64,000 bases of DNA from Corynebacterium rhinophilum (GTDB lineage Bacteria; Actinomycetota; Actinomycetes; Mycobacteriales; Mycobacteriaceae). The stretch spans positions 3,936 to 67,935 of the forward strand of contig NZ_JASPHQ010000015.1 of the NCBI RefSeq assembly GCF_030227225.1, read 5' to 3'. Position 1 is the stretch's first letter. Each line of letters begins with the position of its first letter. The notes beneath the pieces were generated by a model. It saw only the letters and a program-made list of their open reading frames with translations, did not search any database and was not told where the DNA came from. Shown piece after piece: positions 26,791 through 35,349 of this stretch. A program made the translations under genes and the position numbers.

Positions 26791-27839
26791 CGCGCCGCAC
26801 CCCCCGCGTTCATCGATATGAACACCTCGTTGAGGGTGGGTGACGACACGCTCAGCGAATCCGGCGACGCTTCCGAGGCCTCCATCGCCTGCGCCGCCGC
26901 CTCGAGGACCCGCGGTCCGGGGTCGACGTCGAGGGACACCAACTTCCCCGCGACGCGGGCGCCGTCTAGGCACGTTCCCCCGAGGCAGCAGGCGAACGCC
27001 TCCGCCTCGGCGGCGGTGGCGAAGGACACGCGGAGCACGTGCGACCCGAAGTCGCGGCGCAATTCCTCCGGCGTTCCGCTGGCGACGATGCGGCGATCCT
27101 TGAGCAGATGGACGTGGTCGGCCAGCGCCTCCGCCTCTTCCAGGTACTGGGTGGTCAGCACCAGGGTCATTCCGTCGTCGCGCAGTTGCCGGATGAAGCC
27201 CCACAGCTCTTCGCGGCTGACAGGGTCCAGCCCCGTTGTGGGTTCGTCGAGGAACAGCAGCCTGGGCACGACGCACAGCGACGCGGCGATGTCGAGACGG
27301 CGCCGCATGCCACCCGAATAGGCCGACGCCAGCGTCGAGGCACTGTCCACGAGCGAGAATTGCGCGAGCAGTTCCGTCGCGCGGGCGGCCGCGGCGGCGC
27401 GGTCGAGCCCGCGCAGCCGCCCGAAGAACTCCAGGTTCTCCCGGCCGGTGAGGTTCTCGTCGATCGCCGCGAATTGGCCGGTGGTGGCAATGTCGGCGCG
27501 CACGCCCGCCGGGTCCTCTTTCACATCGCGCGAGAAGATGCTCACCTCGCCGGAGTCGGCGGTGATGAGCGTCGACAGGATTCGGATGAGGGTGGTCTTG
27601 CCTGCACCGTTGTGGCCGAGGAACGACACGATCGCCCCGGCGGGCACGGTAAAACTCACGCCGTCGAGCACATGCTTGCGCATCCGGGCGCCGCGCTTTC
27701 CCTTGCGCCCGCCGTCCGGCGGGGCACCTGCCCCGCCTTCGGGCGGGGTGCCCGCATTGCCCGCATTGCCCGCAATCGGGTAGCTCTTCGTGAGGTCGCG
27801 GACGACGATCGCCGCACCTCGTTCAGCTTGATCCGTCAT
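26787..27839 (-). CDS. DrrA-type ABC ATPase
   Basis: A 350-residue ATPase of the daunorubicin-exporter group. Walker A is FLGHNGAGKTTLIRIL (residue about 75), signature YSGGMRRRLDIAASL (about 170) and Walker B LLFLDEPTTGLDP, followed by the Q-loop-type TTGQFAAIDENLTGRENLEF typical of DrrA. A C-terminal regulatory domain follows (about 260-350). An unusual low-complexity insert (GNAGNAGTPPEGGAGAPPDG) splits the first beta strands near residue 22. It overlaps the reductase gene by four bases and drives the two permeases that follow. Confidence 0.9.
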   Translation of the reverse strand: MTDQAERGAAIVVRDLTKSYPIAGNAGNAGTPPEGGAGAPPDGGRKGKRGARMRKHVLDGVSFTVPAGAIVSFLGHNGAGKTTLIRILSTLITADSGEVSIFSRDVKEDPAGVRADIATTGQFAAIDENLTGRENLEFFGRLRGLDRAAAAARATELLAQFSLVDSASTLASAYSGGMRRRLDIAASLCVVPRLLFLDEPTTGLDPVSREELWGFIRQLRDDGMTLVLTTQYLEEAEALADHVHLLKDRRIVASGTPEELRRDFGSHVLRVSFATAAEAEAFACCLGGTCLDGARVAGKLVSLDVDPGPRVLEAAAQAMEASEASPDSLSVSSPTLNEVFISMNAGGAAR

Positions 27840-29014
27840 CGTTTCCCCTTTTCTTTGGTATCGCAGTGGGCCGCTGTCGGCAGCGGCCCCGTGGTCGGGT
27901 TGTCATGCGGCACCTCGATATGGATGCCCGCATCGCGGGCGAAGGCGAGGACCGGTTCGAGGAGCCGGGGGTGGCCGACGAGATCCCGGCACCCCGGCGC
28001 GACCGGCTTCCCCGCGACCGCCACAACGGTGGCGGCAGCAATCGCCGCGGTCATTTTGTAGGAACCCGGGCCGGTCGCCCGGACGACGGTCGTCTCGGCC
28101 GTCGGCCCCGCATCGCCCGCGCCGGCGGACAACAGTGCGACGACCAGCTCGGCGGGTTGCGGAGTGCCCTTCACCCGCGCCTTCCGCGATGTCACGGCCG
28201 CCCCGAGACGGGCGAGCAGACCGGAGACAACGGGCATCGCGTACAGTCTCGACGTGCAGATCTTCTCCACCGACTCATCGGGGAGAGCATCGAAGGCGAC
28301 GTGGTAGGAATAGCCGCGGATCGAGGGGCACACCTCGCGTACGACGTCGATGTCCGGGCATTCATAGCCGATTCCGCTTTGCGACGACACCGGGTTGCGC
28401 CGTACTTCGACAATGGCGCCGCCGAGCATTGCGCGGTATCCGCCGCGAATGGTCCGGAACATCGACTCGACCGACGCGGCCCCGGATTCCTGGTCGGCGC
28501 CGATTCGCAGATCGACCCGCACATCGCGGACCTCTTCGACCCCCGCAGCGCGGGCCCCGAGAATCAACAGTGCCGTCGACAAGCCCGGGCACAGGCCGAA
28601 CCCGGTGAGCACGGGAACCCCCTCCCGCCGGGCATCCCCGTCGAGAGCCATGATTGCGCGGCGGGCGTCGATCGAATCGTTGACGTCGATGTACCCGGTA
28701 CCTGAGTCGATGCAAGCACGGGCGAGTGAGTCTGCGTGCACCTCGAACGGGCCGGTGCAGTTGACCACCCAATCGTGTTTTCGGAAGACCCTGCAGATCT
28801 CGTTGTGGCCGGCGGCGATCCTCAGCGGGAAGTGCCGCCCCGGGCCATCGTCTGGCTTCTGCCGGGAAGTGTAGGCCAGCTCAATCCCGTCGACGACGCC
28901 GAGCATCCCCCGGACGAGCCGTCCGGTGACGCCGGTACCTCCGGCCACCAGCACTTTCACGGGTTCGCCCGCGTCGCGGTCCCGTGCTTCCCCGCCGTTT
29001 CGTCGGTCAGTCAT
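27836..29014 (-). CDS. Saccharopine-dehydrogenase-like reductase
   Basis: A 392-residue NAD(P)-dependent enzyme. The Rossmann motif is VLVAGGTGVTGRLVRGML (residues about 20-37), followed by VVNCTGPFEVHADSLARACI and TGYIDVNDS, which place it in the saccharopine dehydrogenase / trans-acting enoyl reductase superfamily. It starts inside the end of the NRPS gene (eight-base overlap). In yersiniabactin and pyochelin pathways a thiazolinyl imine reductase (YbtU/PchG, Gfo/Idh family) reduces one thiazoline. No such gene is present here, so this unrelated reductase may take that role. That role is inferred only from position. Confidence 0.75.
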   Translation of the reverse strand: MTDRRNGGEARDRDAGEPVKVLVAGGTGVTGRLVRGMLGVVDGIELAYTSRQKPDDGPGRHFPLRIAAGHNEICRVFRKHDWVVNCTGPFEVHADSLARACIDSGTGYIDVNDSIDARRAIMALDGDARREGVPVLTGFGLCPGLSTALLILGARAAGVEEVRDVRVDLRIGADQESGAASVESMFRTIRGGYRAMLGGAIVEVRRNPVSSQSGIGYECPDIDVVREVCPSIRGYSYHVAFDALPDESVEKICTSRLYAMPVVSGLLARLGAAVTSRKARVKGTPQPAELVVALLSAGAGDAGPTAETTVVRATGPGSYKMTAAIAAATVVAVAGKPVAPGCRDLVGHPRLLEPVLAFARDAGIHIEVPHDNPTTGPLPTAAHCDTKEKGKR

Positions 29015-32000
29015 TTTCCATCTCGTTTCCCCGGTCCCGCGACCGGTCGATTCCTTCGGACGACGGGTCCGCTGCCCTGTCGTCCGTTTCCGGCGCCCGG
29101 CGCCGGCGTTCGATGTACTCCCCGATGAGGGCCCCGGTCAACGCGGCATCCTCTCCGAGGACGAACGAATAGTGGTTTCCCGCGACGCCGGCGACGCAGA
29201 GGTCATCGACGAGGTGGTCCCGCCACTGGTCGTGGTTGTGAGCCTCGCCGTCATCGGGGAGAACGAACAGCGCCTCCCTCACCCGCCCCCCGGGCCGGTA
29301 CCGGGTGCGGGCATCGATGAGCGAGCGCAGCGAGTTGAACTCCGTCGCCGTCACCCGGTCGCCGGAAAGCCCAAGGTCCTCCAGGAGCGTCGGTGCGACC
29401 GCTGCGGCCAGGGCACGCAAACGGGCCCCCCGTTCCCCGTCGGTCTCGTCGACCCCGCCGAACTCCGCCCAGAGGCGGGCAACCGGCGTTCCGTGCGGGA
29501 GATCGGCAATCGAGGGCACCACCCGGGACAGCAGCCCCTTTTCGGATTCCGCGCCGAAATCCCCGACGTCGACCGCGATCCCCGGAGCCAGGCTGTCGAG
29601 AAACACCAGCGCGGGATCAAGATCGGCCAAACGGAGCACCATCTCGGCCGCGATGGTGCCGCCGAGGCTCCATCCGACGATCGCCGGGGCGGCACCGTCG
29701 ACGAGCACCTCGCGGACCCGGCCCGAGTAGTGGGCCGCGATGTCGCCGATGCCGATGGCGTGGGGGAATGGTCTCTCGAACTCCGCGAAGCCGACGCCCC
29801 ACACCTGCCCGCCACCGGGGATCGCGAGGGCCAGGTCTCGGTAGATGTCGACGGTGCCGAATCCGCCGTGGACGAGGAAGATCGGGCGCGCCTCATCGCC
29901 GCTGCGCAATAGGACCAGCGAATGGTCCGCGGCCGACGCGCCGGGGTCATCCACGTCCCGCCGGTCGGTCGGCGTGGCCGTCGACTGGCCGACGAGCTCG
30001 GCCACGCCACGTGGCGTCGGCCTGGCCAGCGCTTCCGCGAGCGGTACCGACGCCCCGGTGATGTCCTGGATCCGCTGCATCAGATTCACGAATCCCAGGG
30101 AGTCGTAGCCGAGGAGGAACAGGTCGTCGTCCGCGCCGGCTTCAGCGCCGCCTAGGTCGGCCCGGACCATCCCGGTGATGACCGTCAGGTATTCGCGAAC
30201 TCGGCCCATCAGGTCCCCGGATGCGATCCTCGAGATCGAGCCCGACCTGTCGCGCTCCGCCGATGACGCGCCCGCGACGCCGTCGCCGATCGCCCCACCG
30301 CTGGAAGAAGTGCCCCCGACCGCCAGGCGCAGGCGCCGAACCTGGCCGACGCTCAGCGGCGCCGCTTCGGGGCAGCCCCCGGCGAAGCCCGACACCGACC
30401 TGATGTAGTGGTCGAAGATGTCCTCCACCAGTTCCGGTTCCAGGATCTGCTCGACGAAATCCCAGGCGACGTTGATACGCCCGCCGACCTCCATCACTTG
30501 GTTGTCCAACAGCACCTGCGGGGTCTGGGAGATGGCGTAATCGACGTCACCCAGGACGTGGGCATCCCTACCCGAGCCATCGCCTGCCGCGGAACCCTCG
30601 CCGAACAGCAACGAGGTGTACACGAACGGCGCGATGGCCTGTCCGACGGGCAGACCCCGGTGGCGCGCGATGGCGCCGAGCAACGACACCCCGGAGTACC
30701 CGGCCGCCATGTGCCCGAGCAGCCGGTCGCGCAGTTCCGCCGTCCACCAACGGAGGTCATAGTCGGCGGCCGCTTTCACCGGCATCAGAATGACGCCGGT
30801 GAAATCACCGAAGACGCCGGCGAAGTCGGCGATTTCGGGATCACGGTTGTACGTGGTGATGTTGATGCCGACCGAATCCCCCCTCGACCACAGCGACAGG
30901 CTCGTCGCATAGCAGGCGAGAAGCAGTGCGGACACGCTGCCGTCGGCGGCGCTGGCCCGTTCCCGCAACAGTGCGGTTTCCTCAGCGGTGAACGTGTGCG
31001 ACAGGCGACGCATCCGCGGCACATCCACGTCCGCGGCCGCACCGATTGATGGAAGGGTGTTGCCGGGCGGGAAGTCCTCGACCACCGTCCGAGTCAACGT
31101 CTCATCGCCACGCCCGACCGCCGAAGCCTCCCGGCGCTTCATCTCCAAGACGTACGTGCGGTAGTCGCCGGTGACGGGCGGAAGCTCCGTTCCCCGGTAC
31201 AGCTTGTCCAGGTCGTCGATGAAAATCCGTTGGCTCGCCCCGTCTCCGATGATCATGTCCACGCTGAAGAACAGGCGGTGCCTCCCGTCCGGGAGCGCGA
31301 ACGCCGACAGATGAAACAAGGGCCAGCTGCCCAGATCGAATACCTGGTGGCTCAGCTCATCGCGCTTGCGCCGCACCGCCTCGACCACGGTCGCCTCATC
31401 GGCGGCCCGGTAGTCGGCGACGGCAATGCGGTAGCGCGGAACCTCCGGCAGAATCCGCTGCGTGGCTTGTGCGGTGAACACGACGCGCAGCATCGGATGC
31501 CTGCGGATGAGGTTGTCGAGGGCGTCCTCCAGGCGGTCGATGTCGGTACCGGGTTCGGTGACGGATTCGATGTAGTAGTGCTCGGTGACGCCGCCCAGCT
31601 CGAACCCGGAGTTCCGGCCGACGTAGTAGGCCTTCTGCATGTCGGTCAGGGGGAACGGCGCGTGGGGGTCGTCCCCGAATTGTTCCACCGGATCCTTCCC
31701 GTGGGCACTCGCGGAGGATTCTCGGGCACCTCCTGCGGCTGAACCGGCACCGCCGGCACAATCGAGGGAAGACACTGCCTCGGCGACGGCTTCAGACTCG
31801 GCACCGGACTCCCGCATGGCCTCCGAGACAAGGCCGGCGATGTGCGCGATGGTCGGGTCGGCGATGACGTCGCGGAAACGGAGCCGGACGCCCGTCTTCT
31901 GCCGGATCGCGCGCATCATAACCTGGAATTGCAGAGAATCGCCGCCGCGGCGGAAGAAGGACTCTCCCGCGCCGCACGCCGGATCCGCCCCACTCGTCGA

Positions 32001-35000
32001 CGGGGCTTCCCCGAGGATCTCGTCGAAGACTCCGGATACCAACTCGATCGCCCCGGGGGCGGCGACGGAACCAGCCGCGCCCGCGGCTCCGGCCTCCGCC
32101 CCGGCGACCTCGCCATCGGCCGTTGCCCCGCCGCCCGCGGCACCGACGTGCCTACGAATTTCCTCCTGATCCAGTTTCCCGTTGACGGTGACGGGCAGGT
32201 GCGCCACGGGCAGCAGGACCGTCGGTACCATGTACGCTGGCAAGCAGCGGGCGAGCTCGGCCCGGACGGCATCCCGCGAGCCGGTCATGTCGTCCGCCGG
32301 AACGTAAAGGCACGCCAGGAGTCCCCGACCGCCCGATTCGACGACCGCCGCCATCGACGCGGTCACCAGGCCGGACCGCTCGAGGACCGATTCGATTTCT
32401 CCGAGTTCGACGCGGAAGCCCGCGATTTTCACCTGACGATCGCGGCGGCCGAGAAATTCCACGAAACCCTCCGCGTTGAAGATGCCCACGTCTCCGGTTC
32501 GGTAGCAGCGCCCGATGCCTGGGACATCCCCGAAGGCGGCAGCGGTCCGCTCCGGATCGGCCGCATACCCCTGCGCGACGCCGAGACCGCTGATGTGGAT
32601 TTCCCCCGGCACGCCGACGGGGCAATGCACCCCGTCGGGCGCGAGCACGTGGATGCCCTGGTTCGCCAGCGGGTACCCGTAGGGAATGCGGTTTTCCAGG
32701 CTGTCGCGTAGCAGCGGGCAGTGGATGGACCAAATGCTTCCTTCGGTCGCACCGCCGAGGCTATTGATCGACGCGTTCGGGAACATGTCCATGGCGCGCG
32801 CCGGAAGCCCCGCTGCGATGCGATCGCCGCTGAGCAATACGGTGCGCACATCCGGGAACACGTCGTCGTCCGCCGCCCGGACCAGGGCGAGCTCCAAAAG
32901 GGCGGGCGCGGAGTTCCACAGCGTGACCCGCTCTTCCCGCAAGACGTCGAGGATTTCATCGGCGTCGCGCTCGTCTCTGACCATCGTCACCGTCGCGCCT
33001 GCCGCGAACGCCCCGAACACGTCGTAGACCGACAGGTCGAATCCCAGCGACGACAATCCGATGATGCGATCGGCGGAGGTGACCCCATACCGCCGGTTCA
33101 CGTCGAGGATGGTGTTGATGCAGTTGCGGTGACTGATTCGCACACCCTTTGGCCGGCCCGTCGTCCCCGAGGTGAAGATTACGTAGGCAAGGTCGTCAGG
33201 GGCAGTGCCAAGCGAAGGGTGCGCACCCGCGCTGCCCGCGCGGTCGCAGACTTCCGCGGCTGCGGGCTTGCCGACGCCCGCCACTCCGCTTTGGTCCAGT
33301 TCATCGATCACGCCGGTGTCCAGAATCGGGCCCGACGCACCTGAGGCTTCCACGACGTATTCCTGTCGCTGGGCCGGCATGCCCGCGTCGACGGGGACGA
33401 ATGCGGCTCCCGCACGCAATGCGCCGACCATGTTAACGATGTCGTCGGGATGCTTGGTGTAGCGCACGATCACCGCGTCCCCCGCCCCGACGCCGGAATC
33501 TGAGAGATGGCGGGCGATGCGTCCGGCCCGGGCCCAGACCTCGGCGTAGGTGTACGAGATGTCCCGGGCGGCGAGGCGCACGGCCGGCGCGTCCGGAGTC
33601 GCCGCGTATGCGGCTTCGACAAGCGAAACCAGGGTGTCATCGTGGATCGGGCCCGCAGCGTCATTGTAGCGGGCGACGGCCCCCTCCGTCTCCGCATGAC
33701 GGATGGGCAGAGCCTCTCCCCCCTCCGCCACCACGTCCAGGGCCTCCGCAACGACCCCGAACATCGTATCTGCCGCAGGGAAGTAATCGTCGACCACGTC
33801 CCACGACAACGTCATCCCGCCCGATGCCGGCATCACTTGGATGTCGAGGCACACCTGCGCGGTTTGCGTGTAGATGCGTTCGATGACCGGGCTGCGCCCG
33901 CTGCCCCGCTCGCCGCCGAGGTAGCTGGTGAACACCACCGGAGCAGTGGCCTGGGTCTGATTGGCCGCGTCCCGGAGGAATCGCTGTAGCACCTCCACAC
34001 CGGAAACGCCGCGGTGGGACAGCCCTTCACGGATGTCCAGGTCGATCGCCTCCGCCAACCCATCGATGGTCGCAGCTCTCCCGGCGTCGACGCCGATGAG
34101 CATCGATGAAGTGAAATCTCCCATCACCCTCGTGCCCGCGGCGAGGCCGCTGCGTTCGCTGACAGTCACGTTGACCGTCAACGCCGATTCGGGCAGCCAC
34201 CTGCAGACGACGGCGGCGTTGACGGCCATTACCAGCGACGACAGGGTAACTCCAATGCGGCGGGCCCGTTCGCCGAGCTTGGCGGTGATCTCCGCGTCGA
34301 GCACCGTGCCCAAGCGCCGGGTCGACCAATCGTCGTCACCCCTCACGGCCGCCGGGAACTCCGGGCGCCGCGGCAGATCTGCGGCCTTCTTCTCCCAATA
34401 GGCGAGGTCCTCGGCCCGTTTCCCTTCGCGCCGGCGCGCAGAGATTGCCGCCAGGGCATCCCCATATTTGGAAGCCGGAGCCGGCGGCTCCCCGGCCAGC
34501 AGAGATTCGAGCTCGTCGAAGAACAGGTACACCGAACCCGCATCCATGACGATCATGTTGAAGTAGATGAACATCCTGCACCCGCCCGCATCTGCGAGCA
34601 GCCTCGCGGCGACCATGGGACCGTCCTCGTTCGACGATCGCGCCGCGGTTCGCATGTCCCGACGGATCTCCCCCACCGCCGCGTCGACATCGTCGCCGGA
34701 CCCGACTACCTCGACGGTGGCGAGGCACGCGCCGGTCGGGCTCAAGACCCCGGCATCGACGTCGAGCCGATGGAACAGTACGTCGTGACGCCCGAAGACC
34801 ACCCGCACGGCCTCCTCCACCTGCGGCAACGAATAGTCGTGCCGGGATTCCGCGTAAATGTACGTCGCTTGGCCGCCAAGCTCGATGTCCTCGTCCGCGC
34901 CGAGCAGGTAGGCGGTCTGAATTGGATTGAGCGGGACCGCATCCGCGGGACCGGCCCCATTTTTGCCGGCACAGCCGTCATCCGACTCACCCGTCGCTAC

Positions 35001-35339
35001 AGCGGGGTCGGCCCCGGCAGCGGCGCCTGCGGCAGATCCGGCATCAGCGCCACCCCGGGCGGCGTCGATGACGGCCGCCAAATCAGCGACCGTGACCCCG
35101 GGGTCCATCGCCGCGTAATCGATGGTCACCCCGTACTCGTCCTCCAGCGCCAGCAGCATCTGGAGGAAAGTCAGGGAGTTCGGGATGTGGTCGCGGAGTT
35201 TCACGTCCGCCGAATCCAGGTGCACGCCGATGGCGTCGGCGATGGACTCCGACAGCCGTTCGGGGGCGACTCGGTCCCCGGTGCGAGCTCCTCCCACGGC
35301 GGTAGATGCGACGGCCGGCGCGATCGTTTCATTGGTCAT
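29007..35339 (-). CDS. NRPS: carrier-Cy-A(Cys)-PCP-Cy-PCP-thioesterase
   Basis: A protein of about 2,110 residues, the metallophore assembly line. Domains: N-terminal carrier (about 25-100, Ser in DHIPNSLTF); Cy1 (about 145-560, NMIVMDAGS in place of DxxxxDxxS; QTAQVCLDIQV; SWDVVDDYFP); adenylation (about 580-1080, FTSGTTGRPKG, YRTGDVG, NGKL); PCP1 (about 1110-1190, GGDSL); Cy2 (about 1235-1670, DMIIGDGAS intact; QTPQVLLDNQV); PCP2 (about 1710-1790, LGYDSLGF); thioesterase (about 1815-2085, GWSLGG, His in GNHYSF). Residues lining the A pocket (D, L, Y from FDLSVYD; N from WNSAP; L, S from VLLSGD; L, I, W from LGGATEGSIW; K) match the Cys code of HMWP2. With one A and two PCPs it should load Cys twice and make two thiazolines, like HMWP2 with a thioesterase added. 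Start: ATG 35345 or, with better spacing from GAGGAG, ATG 35339. Confidence 0.93.
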   Translation of the reverse strand: MTNETIAPAVASTAVGGARTGDRVAPERLSESIADAIGVHLDSADVKLRDHIPNSLTFLQMLLALEDEYGVTIDYAAMDPGVTVADLAAVIDAARGGADAGSAAGAAAGADPAVATGESDDGCAGKNGAGPADAVPLNPIQTAYLLGADEDIELGGQATYIYAESRHDYSLPQVEEAVRVVFGRHDVLFHRLDVDAGVLSPTGACLATVEVVGSGDDVDAAVGEIRRDMRTAARSSNEDGPMVAARLLADAGGCRMFIYFNMIVMDAGSVYLFFDELESLLAGEPPAPASKYGDALAAISARRREGKRAEDLAYWEKKAADLPRRPEFPAAVRGDDDWSTRRLGTVLDAEITAKLGERARRIGVTLSSLVMAVNAAVVCRWLPESALTVNVTVSERSGLAAGTRVMGDFTSSMLIGVDAGRAATIDGLAEAIDLDIREGLSHRGVSGVEVLQRFLRDAANQTQATAPVVFTSYLGGERGSGRSPVIERIYTQTAQVCLDIQVMPASGGMTLSWDVVDDYFPAADTMFGVVAEALDVVAEGGEALPIRHAETEGAVARYNDAAGPIHDDTLVSLVEAAYAATPDAPAVRLAARDISYTYAEVWARAGRIARHLSDSGVGAGDAVIVRYTKHPDDIVNMVGALRAGAAFVPVDAGMPAQRQEYVVEASGASGPILDTGVIDELDQSGVAGVGKPAAAEVCDRAGSAGAHPSLGTAPDDLAYVIFTSGTTGRPKGVRISHRNCINTILDVNRRYGVTSADRIIGLSSLGFDLSVYDVFGAFAAGATVTMVRDERDADEILDVLREERVTLWNSAPALLELALVRAADDDVFPDVRTVLLSGDRIAAGLPARAMDMFPNASINSLGGATEGSIWSIHCPLLRDSLENRIPYGYPLANQGIHVLAPDGVHCPVGVPGEIHISGLGVAQGYAADPERTAAAFGDVPGIGRCYRTGDVGIFNAEGFVEFLGRRDRQVKIAGFRVELGEIESVLERSGLVTASMAAVVESGGRGLLACLYVPADDMTGSRDAVRAELARCLPAYMVPTVLLPVAHLPVTVNGKLDQEEIRRHVGAAGGGATADGEVAGAEAGAAGAAGSVAAPGAIELVSGVFDEILGEAPSTSGADPACGAGESFFRRGGDSLQFQVMMRAIRQKTGVRLRFRDVIADPTIAHIAGLVSEAMRESGAESEAVAEAVSSLDCAGGAGSAAGGARESSASAHGKDPVEQFGDDPHAPFPLTDMQKAYYVGRNSGFELGGVTEHYYIESVTEPGTDIDRLEDALDNLIRRHPMLRVVFTAQATQRILPEVPRYRIAVADYRAADEATVVEAVRRKRDELSHQVFDLGSWPLFHLSAFALPDGRHRLFFSVDMIIGDGASQRIFIDDLDKLYRGTELPPVTGDYRTYVLEMKRREASAVGRGDETLTRTVVEDFPPGNTLPSIGAAADVDVPRMRRLSHTFTAEETALLRERASAADGSVSALLLACYATSLSLWSRGDSVGINITTYNRDPEIADFAGVFGDFTGVILMPVKAAADYDLRWWTAELRDRLLGHMAAGYSGVSLLGAIARHRGLPVGQAIAPFVYTSLLFGEGSAAGDGSGRDAHVLGDVDYAISQTPQVLLDNQVMEVGGRINVAWDFVEQILEPELVEDIFDHYIRSVSGFAGGCPEAAPLSVGQVRRLRLAVGGTSSSGGAIGDGVAGASSAERDRSGSISRIASGDLMGRVREYLTVITGMVRADLGGAEAGADDDLFLLGYDSLGFVNLMQRIQDITGASVPLAEALARPTPRGVAELVGQSTATPTDRRDVDDPGASAADHSLVLLRSGDEARPIFLVHGGFGTVDIYRDLALAIPGGGQVWGVGFAEFERPFPHAIGIGDIAAHYSGRVREVLVDGAAPAIVGWSLGGTIAAEMVLRLADLDPALVFLDSLAPGIAVDVGDFGAESEKGLLSRVVPSIADLPHGTPVARLWAEFGGVDETDGERGARLRALAAAVAPTLLEDLGLSGDRVTATEFNSLRSLIDARTRYRPGGRVREALFVLPDDGEAHNHDQWRDHLVDDLCVAGVAGNHYSFVLGEDAALTGALIGEYIERRRRAPETDDRAADPSSEGIDRSRDRGNEMEND

Positions 35340-35349
35340 CGTCATCTCC

